Assembly: GCA_013368325.1 (NCBI GenBank)
Contig: JAACJK010000010.1
Span: forward strand, 124,001 to 188,000
Length of the DNA stretch: 64,000 bases
Source of the DNA: Ephemerocybe angulata
Lineage: Eukaryota; Basidiomycota; Agaricomycetes; Agaricales; Psathyrellaceae
Direction: 5' to 3'
The notes under the pieces were generated by a model. It saw only the letters and a program-made list of their open reading frames with translations, did not search any database and was not told where the DNA came from. Position numbers and translations under genes: made by a program. Positions 24,001-35,246 of the stretch are shown here, in pieces; positions within the stretch are counted from its first letter, which is position 1, and each line of letters opens with the position of its first letter.

Positions 24001-25440
24001 CTGTGCGAAAGCGGAAGTAGGGAGTTGGAGTTCTTCTCCGAGAGGTCCGCGCATCTCTTGGGGTTCGGAAGGATCGAGTTTCGCTCTCTTGCGAGCTGGC
24101 TGCGCTATGAGATCCGGAGCTAACTGCTCTTCACCGGCGTTTGCTGACAGGCCCTTGGACGCGTTGATTTGTTTCGTTGCCCATTCCTTGAATCCAAGAG
24201 ACTTCTTCTTCGGCGGTGGAGGCTGCTCTTCCGATGCGTCCGATTCGTCCTCGCTGCTTCCTTGCTCAGAGTCACCCTCAACACCGTTCGCCTCTTCACC
24301 ATCGGAGTTTTCTTCCTCTTCGTCGTCGCTCGCTGAGTCGTATGCTGAATCAGAGCTATCGAAAGAAGTATCGGAATCTTGTTCTTCGGGTGTTGCCTCC
24401 TTGATCCCCCAACCCTTCTTGGATATCTGAGCTTGGAAAATAACCTTCAGTCAACCGTTTCTATTCAGGTGGGGTGGAAACAAACCTGCTTCGTGCGTTT
24501 ACGAATTTTAGGCTGGACAGTAGTCCCATCCGCATTCCTTCGAAGCGCACTTCCCACTGCAACGGGTTTTGCTTCTTGGGGTTTGACATGAGCAGACGAC
24601 AAGTCCACAGTGACTGAAGGTTCGAGAGGGGCAGCAGGTTCTTCCGGGGTCGATTCTATTGGGCGTTCGGTCGTGGGTCGGGAAGCATATCTTGACGCGA
24701 GCTCGTCGTCTTCGTCCTCATCTTCGTCCTCATCCTCTTCACCCGCCTGATGAACAGAATATCTTTCGTCTTGAGGGCGCCGTTTCCGCTTCCCAGTTGT
24801 CTTTCCTTCGAGCGCGTCGCGGACCTCCTTGTCTTCCTGTTTATCCAACAGTTCTTGATGCGTCAAGACCTTCTTGCTACCCAACATCGAGGACGACTGC
24901 AGCATGGCCGAGGATAGCGTTGCCTGGCTCTGACTGTAGGAGCATTAATCATCCACTTGGAGGCAAACCAGAAGCTAATACATACGCGAGCTTTTCGAAT
25001 ATCTGTACTCGTTCCTCCTTCTTCAGTTTCTTCTCCTGTTATATCCATGATGTTTAGAAGCGGGATTACAGAAAGTACACCAAATTGACTGACGATGTAC
25101 TTTTCGAGCCTCTTCTTCTTTTTTTGTGTCCACCTTGCGTCGGTCTGCTCTTGCATCTACACACCGCCCTTCAGTGTCTATCCAAGGCGATAGCGGATAG
25201 GTATATGCTCACCTCCTTGAGCATTTTCTCCTTCCTTTCCCTCTCCTTATCCTCTTTCGACTTGTGCGTCAAGATCTCAGCATTCGAGTCTACCACCATC
25301 GCCTCGCCCGATGTTCCTGCCATCCCATTTTCTTCTCCCTCCCCATTGGCCTTCTTCTTGTTAACTTTTCCCTTCTTCCTCTTTCCGCCAGAGGACGCCC
25401 TACCTTTGGCGTTGTGCAGCGCCTGGCCACGAGTTGTCAT
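21057..25440 (-). CDS. ECM16: DEAH-box RNA helicase Dhr1/Ecm16 (DHX37-type)
   Basis: Nucleolar helicase that removes U3 snoRNA from pre-ribosomes (role from Dhr1/DHX37). About 1250 residues. The N-terminus is basic ([20 protein letters not shown]), then has acid and Lys-rich stretches ([38 protein letters not shown]). Core motifs: [20 protein letters not shown] (I), [17 protein letters not shown] (Ia), [19 protein letters not shown] (DEAH), [13 protein letters not shown] (III), [13 protein letters not shown] (IV), [20 protein letters not shown] (V) and [20 protein letters not shown] (VI). An acidic insertion within the second RecA lobe ([15 protein letters not shown]) is typical of Dhr1. The HA2 and OB regions follow ([46 protein letters not shown]), ending [17 protein letters not shown]. 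About eleven small introns. Confidence 0.95.
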
Positions 25441-25924
25441 GAGAGCGGGGTGTAGAGAGTTAAGGATCGTCGGCGCGGACGGTGGACCTGACCAAACTTC
25501 CGCCGGCGCTTGCGGGCTGCGAAATAATTATTTGTGGTCACATGATGTGGCGTAGCACTATTTTTAGCCCCATGGGCCATCGCCGAGCGCTTGCAGTGAT
25601 CGTGTGGGCCTGGCTTGGCGGTGACCGATTTCTTGTAATCTCCGGCTCTGACAGCTTGCAGGTTTGCAGATGATGGCCCATATAAAACGAACCATGGATT
25701 CGAGGCTCGCTTGCGTCGCGTCGTCTGTCAACGCCCTCAGCCTATCTCGCAGCGAAGGCGGTTGAGAAGGTAAGTGCTTGCATATTAATATACAGCCTTC
25801 TCCACCTTCCCGACGCTTATTCTGTTTCTGCTTGGCAAACCTCCAGCGCATCGTCCAGGTTCCACTGACGAATCGTAACGCCAGAGCACGACCCTCGAAG
25901 TTCCCCGGACCAACTCCCCTCGCC
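25441..25924 (+). promoter_or_regulatory. Upstream region of the membrane-protein gene, with TATA box and 5'-UTR intron
   Basis: A TATAAAA box lies at 25681-25687, 238-244 bp before the ATG at 25925. Between them a consensus intron (donor GTAAGT at 25770, acceptor AG at 25845-25846, 77 bp) would shorten the leader. On the other side this region also drives DHR1. The intron is inferred from its splice sites only. Confidence 0.45.
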
Positions 25925-26941
25925 ATGCTCTTCCCGCTCCTCGTCGCCTGCCTCTTCTTCGCGCTGCCCCTATCGAGCGCAGGCCCCTCCAACGTTACAA
26001 TCGACGACTCGAACACCTCCGTGACCTTCTCTGGAAACTGGGCCCAAACCCTGCCGGGCTACGACAAGTCCTTCAATGGCACTTACAAGACGGCGAAGAC
26101 AGACCCCTCTGCGTATGCGGAATTCAAATTCGCAGGTTAGGAGTCGAGTAACCTATTGATTGACGTCCCTGCTCACAGCGCCGCTCTCTCGCACAGGCAC
26201 AGCGGTGTACTTCATCAGTCCTCGTTGGCCGTTCCCAGTCTCCACCAGGCTCACTCTCGACCCAGGATCCCCCGATGCCCGCCCCCTCGTCCTGAGTCTG
26301 GAGGACTACAAGACCCGTACGGTCGACCCGAACTTCAGCCTCGCCATGGTCCTTGCAGGCGCAACAGGCCTCGAAAACAAAGAACACACCGTCCGCGTCG
26401 ACGGAGGCGACAACGCGACCTACGCATTGTTCGATGCCTTCATGTAAGTCGGTCCCCTATGTTGATTTCTTGTCTTTGTATTTTTCGGGAAATTAACAAC
26501 ACACAACTCCACCTCAGATACACCACGCTGGACTCCTCGGACGCGCCCTCGGCACCCACACCCACCTCCTCCTCGGCACCTGCCTTCACAGCGTACCCCA
26601 CGCCCTTCCCCCTGCCTGAAGCACTCGAGGCCGCCACACCATCACCCACACCAATGGAGGTATCGGCCGCCAAGAAACCACTGAACCTCGCGGTCATCTT
26701 CGCGCCTCTTTGTTCCGTCATGGCTGTCGTCTTCATCCTCGGCGGTGTTTACCTTTACCGATATGAACAGAAGGTCCGTTCCCCAGTTGCTTCCGAAGCT
26801 AGGGCAAGTTCTCCAGACGTAGAAGAAAAAGGTTCGTGGTCAGAGATTTCCCAAAAATGCCTGCGCTCATCTCCGTCCCCTATAGAAATCGGATTGCCTA
26901 CAACCCCTATCTATCAGCTTCAACTCAATCTACAGAAATGA
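25925..26941 (+). CDS. Signal-peptide, single-span membrane protein (agaricomycete type), function unknown
   Basis: The predicted signal peptide MLFPLLVACLFFALPLSSAG is followed by an extracellular beta-rich domain of about 130 residues (NVTIDDSNTSVTFSGNWAQT, TAVYFISPRWPFPVSTRLTL, HTVRVDGGDNATYALFDAFM), with N-glycosylation sites such as NVT, NTS and NAT. A Ser/Thr/Pro/Ala-rich stalk follows, then one transmembrane helix (LAVIFAPLCSVMAVVFILGG) and a basic start to the cytosolic tail (YRYEQKVRS). Proteins with this plan are common in mushroom-forming fungi and lack known function. Two introns are clear; a third possible 54-bp intron near the 3' end keeps the frame whether or not it is removed. 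Confidence 0.8.
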
Positions 26942-27331
26942 ACTTTCCAGACATCTTCTGAACTTTCACGTCACTGCGCTATGCATCACGTCCTTCATGC
27001 ACCGAACTTTGCCACCAATGACATTGTTGTACAATAGATATTAGATATCCTCTTGTTCCCGCCAATACGTCGTATGTAATGCCAGCTAGCATTTTACTTC
27101 CTCACCCGAACTCTTGCGAGAGTTTCGCGATAGTAGTGTCTGCTATGTACATGATACCAAGGAAAACCCGGCACCCAGAGCTTGAACATACCAATACAAA
27201 TGATAGATTAAATCGAAATCCTGAAGAAGGCAAAGTACGATAGTGGGGAGTACAGATAGATGGGTACCAGTCGAACGGCATACAAATGGATAACAGATAC
27301 ATAGCAGTGCACAAATAATTTAGCTAACGGA
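26942..27331. other. Convergent intergenic region
   Basis: 390 bp between two stop codons; AT-rich, with no ORF of interest. It probably carries the 3' UTRs of the membrane-protein gene and of the low-complexity gene on the other strand. Confidence 0.5.
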
Positions 27332-30300
27332 CTAGACTTGCTGGCTTGATGAAGATCTCGTTTTACTTTTCGACGATGGCGTGGCCTCCCCCTCCCCCTC
27401 AGAAAGGACAGGGCCGGGCGTTTGACCTCTGGAAAAAGCCCTCCCGCGAGCGGCCAAAGGCCTATCATCCGAGTCCATTCCATCTCCCTCCTCCTGCGAG
27501 TCTGCGACCTCAGGGCTATACTCGCGTCCCTTTCCCCTCTTTTCCTTCGTCCGCTCCACCCGCCGAGGTTTCACAGGTGACGAACTCTCTTTCTCCTTCT
27601 CCTTCTCCTTCTTCTTCCCCTTATCTTTACTCTTCGCCTTCACTCGCTCCTTCTCTTTCTCCCTCTCTTTCTCCTTCCCCTTTTCCCGGCTCCTCTCAGC
27701 CTTCCTCTTCAACGGACTACTCATCGGCTCCTCCATCTCCTCATCACTATCCTCCTCCTCACTCCCACTACTCTCACTCCTCCCCCTCCTCTCCTCCACA
27801 AACGACACCCTCCTCCCCCGACTCCGACTCCTCTCCACAAGCGCCTTCCTCCCAGGCCGCCTCTCACTCTGGGGCACCCCCATCGGCGACGAGCTCGCAA
27901 GCGCATGCTCCGGCGTATCCGGGGGCGCAGTCCCCCTCGACATATCCCCACCAAAATACGGGTTATACATATGCGGCGGCAGATGGTGCGTAGGCGTCGA
28001 GAACATCGCGTTCATCCCATTATACCCATTCCCCTCTCCACCCGGGGGCCCGTACCCAGGTCCCGCCGACTGCGCCCGCCCATAGGTATGCTGATGCGTA
28101 GGCGTAAATGGACCATGCCCATGCGCTGGCGCCCCGTACCCTTGCCCGGGCGACGGGGGCGGTAACGGGTGGTGCTGCCCCTGCTGCGCGCCAGGTGGCG
28201 GAGGAGGGCCCCAATGATGCCCCGTCGCCATCGCCGACAAATGCTGCATCATCTGCGCGACAATCATCTGCGTTTGGTCGTTCATCATGTATGGCGGGGG
28301 ATACCCTGGTGGAAGGTTGTGCGGCGCGTGCATATGTGCATTCGCTGGTGCAGATGATGGCCCTGCGTTCGCAGACGGCCGGTGTTGGGGTTGCTGTTGT
28401 TGTTGTTGTGGAGGCGGGGGTGGAGGGAGGGAGTACATGGGATGAGGGAGCGACGGCGCATACGGATTGTTGAATATGGGAGGCGGCGGAGGGTGGTACG
28501 ACCCTGCGCGATACGCGTAGTACTGCGCTGCGTCCTTGGCCTGCGCATCGTCTTCTCCTTCTTGATCTGATTCGGACTGTGACTCTGGCTGTCTCGACCG
28601 AGACTTCGACTTTCGTTTTCGCGGGGACCGCTGGTTCATACTCCGTCTCGCGTCTTTCGCTGTAAAACACGTAAGTAGGCTGGATTGTATCCACCAATTT
28701 CAATAAACGTACTGCTCGATGAAGCCTTTGACCGCTCATCATCCTCGTCTTCGGACTCATATCTCCCCTTTTCCTTCGCTTTCGACGAAGACGCCTTCGC
28801 GCTACTTCCCTGCCGACGCGACGGCGACTGCTCACGGTCCCTCTCCCGGCTGGAGGCAGCGGCGCTGCGCTTCCGCTTTCTTGGACTCGGCGGCGGCGGG
28901 GATCCCTCTTCTTCATCCTCTTGCATCTCCACCTCGTCCACCTCCTTTGCAGAAGGGGGCACTACAGCTTTCGACTTTCCAGAGCTAGAACCAGAACTCG
29001 ATCCCGCCTTGGAGGGCTTGGACGACGGCCCTTCGCCCTTGTTGCTGCTCGACTTCGAACTCGACAAGGACGAAGATCCCTTGTCCTTCAAACCCGCGCT
29101 CCCTGAACTTGAGCTCGAGCCCGCCTTGCGGGCACTCGTTCTCCTCTCCACAACCAGGGGACTTTCAACACGCTCCTCCTCTTCCGCATCGGAGTCCTCG
29201 ACAATAGACTTCGACTTTTTCACCTTCGATTTTCGCTTGCTAGTGCTAGACGACGGCTCTGGTGTGTTTTCAACCGAAGATTCCTTGACAGGTTTGAGCT
29301 CCTTCTCCCTCGTTGGCACAGGTGTCCTCCTCTCCAACACAACCTCTGGGATCAGCTTGAACTTCTTCGGCGCAGGTGCTGGCGTCGCTGTTCCCTCCTT
29401 CCTGCCCTTGTCATTCGACGATGAAGCCGAAGATTCGAACAGTGGCGGGACAACGGGAGGCGGAAATACTAATTTCGATTTTGACTTCGGCTTCTTGCCC
29501 ATAGGAGAGGGCGGCACCGATGACGGGGGGCGGGGGAGACGCGTTGGGGCTGCATAAGAGGCGCCAATGGGAATTTCAGGGGATATATCAGCTGGAGCAG
29601 CGTCGACAGGTGGAGGTGGTGTAGCGTAGTTCTCGACTATGTTGGAAGGCGTCTGTGGAGAGCTCCTTGACAATGGCGGGGTGAACAGCTGCACTGGGGG
29701 CGCTTGTGGTTTCGTTTTCTTGGGGGAGGATGGGGCTGCCGCTGGCGTAGATGTTGTTTTCCTAGGTAGAGGGGGCTCTATGATTTCAACAATATCGTCG
29801 TCGTCGTCTTCTTGGTCGTAGTAGCTGAACGATTGGGTTTCTTCATCCTTGACGACAGGCACAACCATACTTGCATTGTCCTCCGTATAGTTATAGCCAA
29901 GCTCGTCCTCGGAATCGGAATCCGAGATATCAGGTTCGGGCGCGTCAGAACTTAGACCGTCCTGGGGAACAAGTCCATCGTCCTCCCCTTCGTCCTCTTC
30001 ATCGTCTTCTTCTTGTTGAAGAGGGTCGTAAGCCCCCTCCGAGCTCGCGCCGCCGTCGGTATCTTCATACAGATCCTCAACGTAGTCCTGGGGGTCGTCA
30101 TCCTCGTCGTCCTCCGGCTCAGTCCCAATGTCCTTCCCCATCTCCAGAAACGCTCGTAGGTCCTCCGCGTCTTTTGCGTTGTCCTGAGTGACGGGTGGCA
30201 CGGAAGTGATAGCGTTGGGTGCCTGGACCTGGATCTCCAACTCCTCGTCCTCGTCCTCCCCGTCCTCCTCCTCATCACTAATCTCATACACCTCCCTCAG

Positions 30301-31047
30301 CGTATCCAGTTGATCCTCCTCCTCGTCCTCCTCTTCCAAGTCCTCTTCCCCGAGCTCCCCTTCCCCACGGTCCCCCTTTTCTCCCTCTCCCTCTCCAGGA
30401 TCGTCCCCGAACCACTTCGTGCGCTTTAACCCCTTGATGACCCCATTGTCCTTGATAATCTTCCCCGTCCCCAGATGCACAATATCATCCTCGTCCAACC
30501 TCTTGACATGCCTATCAAGTGCACTCCACGCGCCCAAAAGCCGCATAATGGACGCTTCGCGCTCTTTGTGGATATCGAACGGTTCCTCCGTCGCCGCCGC
30601 GACGCCGACCGACTGGTGCCTGGACCCCGACGCCCCCGCCGACGAGGCGGCCGTGGACGAGCTCCTGTGCATTCCATGGGACGAGAATGGCGACGCGGAC
30701 GAGGAGAACGGTGAAGACGAGGAGGAGGACGAGCCGGTAGGCCGCGGCGTTGATGCTACACGGCTTTGCGAGCGTCTTGACGACGCGAAGGGCGGCGGTG
30801 GGGGTACCGAGCCCGATATTCGTGCATGGTGGCTGCTGCTGCTGCTGCTGCTCGGCCTCTCGCGATCAGACCAGCTGTTCTGGCGCGGTATTGAAGTAGA
30901 AGTGTGCGCCAGCCGTCTTATTGGCGGGGGCGAGGCGGAGGGGGTGACCAGGGGCGGCTTGTCGAACGGCGGCGGGTGTGGTTTCCAGCTTGTTGGGGTC
31001 GGGCGGACGGTCGTCAGAGGAGGATCCATGGGTCTTTGGCGCTCCAT
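27332..31047 (-). CDS. Large low-complexity, disordered protein of unknown function (1220 aa)
   Basis: Two exons joined by a 53-bp intron (28660-28712); the spliced length is an exact multiple of three. It starts MERQRPMDPPLTTVRPTPTS. The only ordered-looking stretch is near residues 160-210 (FDIHKEREASIMRLLGAWSA, LDRHVKRLDEDDIVHLGTGK, KDNGVIKGLKRTKWFGDDP). The rest is compositional: Ser/Pro-rich N-terminus, acidic Glu/Asp tracts (DLEEEDEEEDQLDTLREVYE), Ser/Lys-rich middle, then in exon 2 a Pro/Gln/His-rich section (YSLPPPPPPQQQQQQPQHRP) and a Lys/Glu-rich charged end (KGKKKEKEKEKESSSPVKPR). It is probably nuclear from the basic Lys/Arg clusters. I do not recognise a family; long opposite-strand ORFs here are shadows caused by the composition. 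Confidence 0.8.
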
Positions 31048-31296
31048 CAGGAATCAGAGATATACGAGGTGAGCATCAAGGTCAAGACCAGCTCATGAAC
31101 GTGAGGAACGCGGCTTGCGATCACTGCATGGTCACGTGCACCGCGTCAATAAATTATCATTTCTTTCAAGTCCAGGTGTATGTATTCTCCAGCATTATAT
31201 GATTTGTAGATGAGGAAGGAAAGCATGCAGTTTCTACCACCGGGGCTCTCCATCACTTCAGAGGAGAGGCGAGTTGACACTAGTACGTGTATACAC

Positions 31297-31847
31297 TCAT
31301 GAGAGCTCCTTCTCAGACGCTTCTAGCTCAGCTCTGATCTGGTCGAGAGGAGGGGACTCCAGGTCCAGACGCGTTCCTGGTGGCAGTCGGCGCACGCGCT
31401 GCTCGACGATCTCTGCATTCAGCAAGCGCTCCTCTTCCGGTGAAAGCTTGAAGTAGGACTGCTTGACCTTTGCCAGCCATCTCCGAGGCTGCAGAAGGAT
31501 GTTGGCAAGTTGGACATGACGAGGGCCAGGACAACTCACCGGCATGAAGACGTGCTCTTGGTCTCCCCAGTCGTACAGGAAGACTGCATAGAGGGCAACA
31601 GCTATGGTATCTCCAAATCAGCATTGGGGCTCAGTGAAGAGCACTGACACGCACCAGGAATTATCGCATGCGACCCCAGTCGCGAAAGACTGTACACCCA
31701 GGACGGTCGAAAGTCGTCGCTGCCTCCTTCCTTCTCCGAGCCTGGTGGTTTCTGGACCTCAGTGTGCGCGTTCCTGCGCGGTGCAGACCTTAGCGCAGGC
31801 CGAGCGGCATGTTGGAGAAGAGCTCGTCGTGGAAGCAGAGAAAGCAT
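31297..31847 (-). CDS. Small mitochondrial membrane protein, function unknown
   Basis: Three exons give a 148-residue protein. The start MLSLLPRRALLQHAARPALR is an Arg/Ala/Leu-rich, acid-free amphipathic presequence. A hydrophilic part follows, then one likely membrane span (HAIIPAVALYAVFLYDW) split by an intron, then WGDQEHVFMPPRRWLAKVKQ and a charged helical C-terminus (LSPEEERLLNAEIVEQRVRR). The plan suggests an inner-membrane protein with one end facing a soluble compartment, possibly a respiratory-chain or import accessory subunit; no specific family is recognised. Its start lies only 84 bp after the PDX3 stop on the same strand. Confidence 0.75.
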
Positions 31848-31931
31848 GGTGGTCGAGCGCAACGTGAGGAACAAGCCGCCATCAATTCGTCGGCCAATTC
31901 CGAGTGCAGATGTGACGTCACATTGTGCTAT

Positions 31932-32656
31932 CTACGGGGACAGGCGCTCTACTCTCCAGTCATTAGACTCTGTGCGCGCGTAATGGATGCGATCGTGCAG
32001 TCGGGCAGGCTTTCCGAGCCAGAATTCTACTTCGCTGCAGGAAAAGTGTCAGATAAGGGCTGCAGAAACGAAATAAAGCGCACGGACTCTGGAATGATCC
32101 TCCAGCCTCCCCAGAACGCGGGGGTCGGAACATCGCTGCCAAACTTTTCCGTCGCCTTCTTCAGCCGCTCCTCCAAGACGCCCTCGTCGATGACCGTGCT
32201 CTGCCTGCTCGCCCACGCCCCCAGCTGGCTCTCCACAGGCCTGCTCTTGAAGTACGCCTCGTTCTCCTCCGTGGTCATCCTCTCCGCCCGACCCACAACA
32301 CGCACAGACCGGTGGATCTCGCGCCAGTAGAACGCCATCGCCACATGCGGGTTCTCCGTCAGCTCCTGCGACTTCCGCGACGTGTAGTTGGTGAAGAAGA
32401 TGAAGCCCCGTCCGTCCGCCTCCTTGAAGAGCACGACCCGCGCAGAGGGGACGCCTTTCGCAGTCGCGGTCGCAAGGGTAACAGCATCGGGCTCGTGCAC
32501 CTTCTTTTCGACAGCTTCTCTGAACCACGCTCTGAATAGATCAAGAGGGTTGGCCGGGGCCGTGGCTGGGGTGAGGTGCTCCACCGTCTCGTATTGCTGG
32601 TGTTGGAGGACTTTGAGCTTGTCTGGTGCTGGCTGAGCGATGATAGTGGCGTCCAT
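31932..32656 (-). CDS. PDX3: Pyridoxamine/pyridoxine 5'-phosphate oxidase
   Basis: FMN enzyme making pyridoxal 5'-phosphate, the last step of vitamin B6 salvage. The 223-residue product has [80 protein letters not shown], and [17 protein letters not shown] 53-bp intron near the 3' end restores the family C-terminus [31 protein letters not shown] and VERLSP; reading through it gives a false stop. All substrate and FMN-binding blocks seem present. The start at 32656 has A at -3 and G at +4; an upstream in-frame Met at 32707 would add 17 residues. It is divergent from the kelch gene. Confidence 0.95.
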
Positions 32657-32814
32657 TCTCAACGTTCGGATACAAGGGTGCAGGAATCGATATCGCCGGG
32701 AGATCATGACTTGAGGGAAAGTCAGGGAAAGTACCTGGGTTAGGGTTTGCGTTCCTAACTTCTGATCGAGGTCTTTCCCAGCGAAGCAGGGCTGTTTTGC
32801 TCATAGCCTTTGCC
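32657..32814. promoter_or_regulatory. Compact bidirectional upstream region, PDX3 (-) and kelch-BTB gene (+)
   Basis: Only 158 bp separate the two start codons. No TATA box is evident. Both leaders must be short or overlap. Confidence 0.45.
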
Positions 32815-35246
32815 ATGCTACACTCCATCTATGATCTAACTACCTACTGCAAGAAAACGGGCGGAGATGTGCCCGCAAAGCTCGTCGTATGTTCATTCTC
32901 CTGCTCTTCAGGGGCTTACTGACACCACATATCTCCACAGGGTGCCTCGACAACGGTGGTGGGGTCGAAGATGTACCTCTTTGTGCGTCGCAGTCCAACT
33001 CTTCTTGTGCTAACCCTGACCATGCTCTAGGGAGGTCGTCTGGTGACCGAAAGACGAATGGTGTCCGACCTCTATGTCTTTGATCTTGAGACGTGCATAT
33101 GGGACCGCATAAGCACATCTCCGGACGACGACGTTCCCCAGCCACGATACTTCCACAGCGCCGACGCATGTGAGCCAATGCAACCCCAAATATGTTGATT
33201 CAAAGACTTATAACAGTTTCAGGGAACGACCATCTTGTCATATTCGGCGGAATGAGCAACCAGCCAAACTCCCAAAATCCCGAAGAACTATGTGTGCTAA
33301 ACGACGTTCGCTTCTACGACCTCAGCACCGGCCATTGGGTACCAGAACATTCCATTCCAATGACGACGCCAGAGGGTATGATCCCTCGTGCCCGTTACGC
33401 TCACCTGTCTTCAGTGACAGCGAACCGACTCTTCATCATCGGCGGACAAGACTTCTTCAACACATGGCTCGACGATGTGTGTGTCTACGATCTCGTCACC
33501 AAAACCTGGGTCCAGCGAAGGGAATATCCACGGCACTGCGGCACGTACCGCAGCGTAGCCGTCTCGTCGCCCCTCGTCGTCCGCTCGCCCCAGGACGAGC
33601 TGCAAGCAGGCTATTCATCATCGACGCTAGGACCACCAGGCTCTCGATTCCAAGCGAACAAGACACAACCACCATTACCACCCTCAGATGTAACACCCCC
33701 ACAAAGCATCGTCCACCTCCCATACTCCGCAACACCGACCGAAGATCACCCCAGCGACATCTACCTGTATAGTAATTACAACGTGAGTACACCGATTGCT
33801 CGCCTACTGCTAACCACTCAACCTCTGCCATACAGTTCACAGATGTGAAACGCGAGCTGGAAGTCTTCTCCCCCCTCCCCGAAGTCGACTTCACAATCCA
33901 AGACCGCTCCTCCGCGATGACCGGCTCGACATTCCCCCCAGGCCTGCGCTTCCCCACCGGCGCCATCCTCGGTTCCCATCTCATCATCGCAGGCACCTAC
34001 CTAGCGCACAGCTACCAATCCTACTCCATCTGGGTGCTCGACCTCTCCACCATGACCTGGTCGCGCATCGACCCTGGCAAGGCGCTCGACCACGGCTCCT
34101 GGTTCCGCGGCTGCATCTGGTCGGACGCGAACAAATTCCTCATCTTCGGAAACAAGCACGGAAACCTGGTCGACGACTACAATCGCCGCCTTCTCAGCTG
34201 GGACCATGTCGCCGTCATCGACCTCGAGGCGTTCGGCATCTACCAGGCGCCCTTCCCCAAGCTCGACATGCGAATGCAGGAGTTGGGCCTTGCGGCGCTT
34301 GAAGAGAAGGTCCTTACGGACTTTGAGATCATTTGTGAGGATGGGCGGCGGATTCCATGTTCGAGGAAGATTTTGGAAGACAGATGGCCGTGGTTCAAGG
34401 AACAGCGGTTGGGGCTGCTGAAGACTGCCGCGAAGAGTCTGAACAACCTGCCACACTCGCCTATGCATGTTGGCCTGCCGGACGTGTCTGGGTCGATGAG
34501 CTTCGAGGAGCCGAGGCTCGATCCTAGGCTGACGCCTCGACAGATGTTCGTGTCTGAACCATACCCGATTGCGCTGGCGCTCGTGCAGTATCTGTATTCT
34601 CTGGCGCTGGTTACGCCCCTCCAGCATGCACCGACGGTTCTGAACCAGCTCTTGGTGCTGTCAATCAACTATAAGCTCCCGCATCTGGAGAGCCTGGTGA
34701 AGCATTCGATGCATCGGTCGTTGTCGAACTCGACGTCGGTGGGCGTGTATGAGGTTGCTACGCTGTGCAGCTGTAGGAGTTTGCAAATTCGTGCGCTTAA
34801 AACGGTCATGGTGAGCTAGGCACTACTTTTTGGTGAACGATTCCTGACTCTTTCTTTCCTCCAACTAGTCATATACCCAGAAACGCCCGTCCCGCACAGC
34901 ACGCGGAGGCAGCAGCAGCGGAGCAGGGCCAGGCATCGGAGGTGGAAGCAGCGGTCTCGGCACCGTTCCAGAAGCCAACGGCCACGGGCAAACAGGGGGA
35001 AGCGGTCACTACCGCGGCGGCACTGGTGCCAATGGAAGTGGGAGTGGGAGTGGGCAGAGTGGAGGCGGGGGAGGAGGAAATCTCATGTCGCCTATTGCCG
35101 GGCCGTCGAACTACACGAGCCACGCGATGGAGGCGTATACGGCACGGCCGAGAGGGACGAGCGATGCGCGGTGGCGGACGATGGGGACTGGGCCTCTGCC
35201 GAGTACGAGTGGGTATAGCAGCTCGGAGATGAGTGGAAGGCCGTAG
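32815..35246 (+). CDS. Kelch-repeat protein with C-terminal BTB-like domain (Ral2/LZTR1-like)
   Basis: Start MLHSIYDLTTYCKKTGGDVP on a short exon, then kelch blades: GASTTVVGSKMYLFGGRLVT, VSDLYVFDLETCIWDRISTS, PRYFHSADAWNDHLVIFGGM, NDVRFYDLSTGHWVPEHSIP, PRARYAHLSSVTANRLFIIG, LDDVCVYDLVTKTWVQRREY, and after an insert GAILGSHLIIAGTYLAHSYQ and SIWVLDLSTMTWSRIDPG. Then a BTB-like fold, LTDFEIICEDGRRIPCSRKI, EDRWPWFKEQRLGLL, with a long insertion, and the helical end YPIALALVQYLYSLALVTPL and LLVLSINYKLPHLESLVKHS. After one more intron comes a Gly/Ser-rich tail. The layout resembles fission-yeast Ral2, a Ras-pathway protein; this is inference from domain order. Confidence 0.8.

Noticed and set aside
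28020..28916. 298-codon minus-strand ORF in an alternative frame
   Set aside because: Arg/Ala/Pro-rich shadow of the same gene; overlaps the true exons and the intron.
28685..29557. 290-codon plus-strand ORF opposite the low-complexity gene
   Set aside because: Mirror of repetitive Ser/Lys/Glu coding on the other strand; no family, and the minus-strand gene has a coherent spliced frame.
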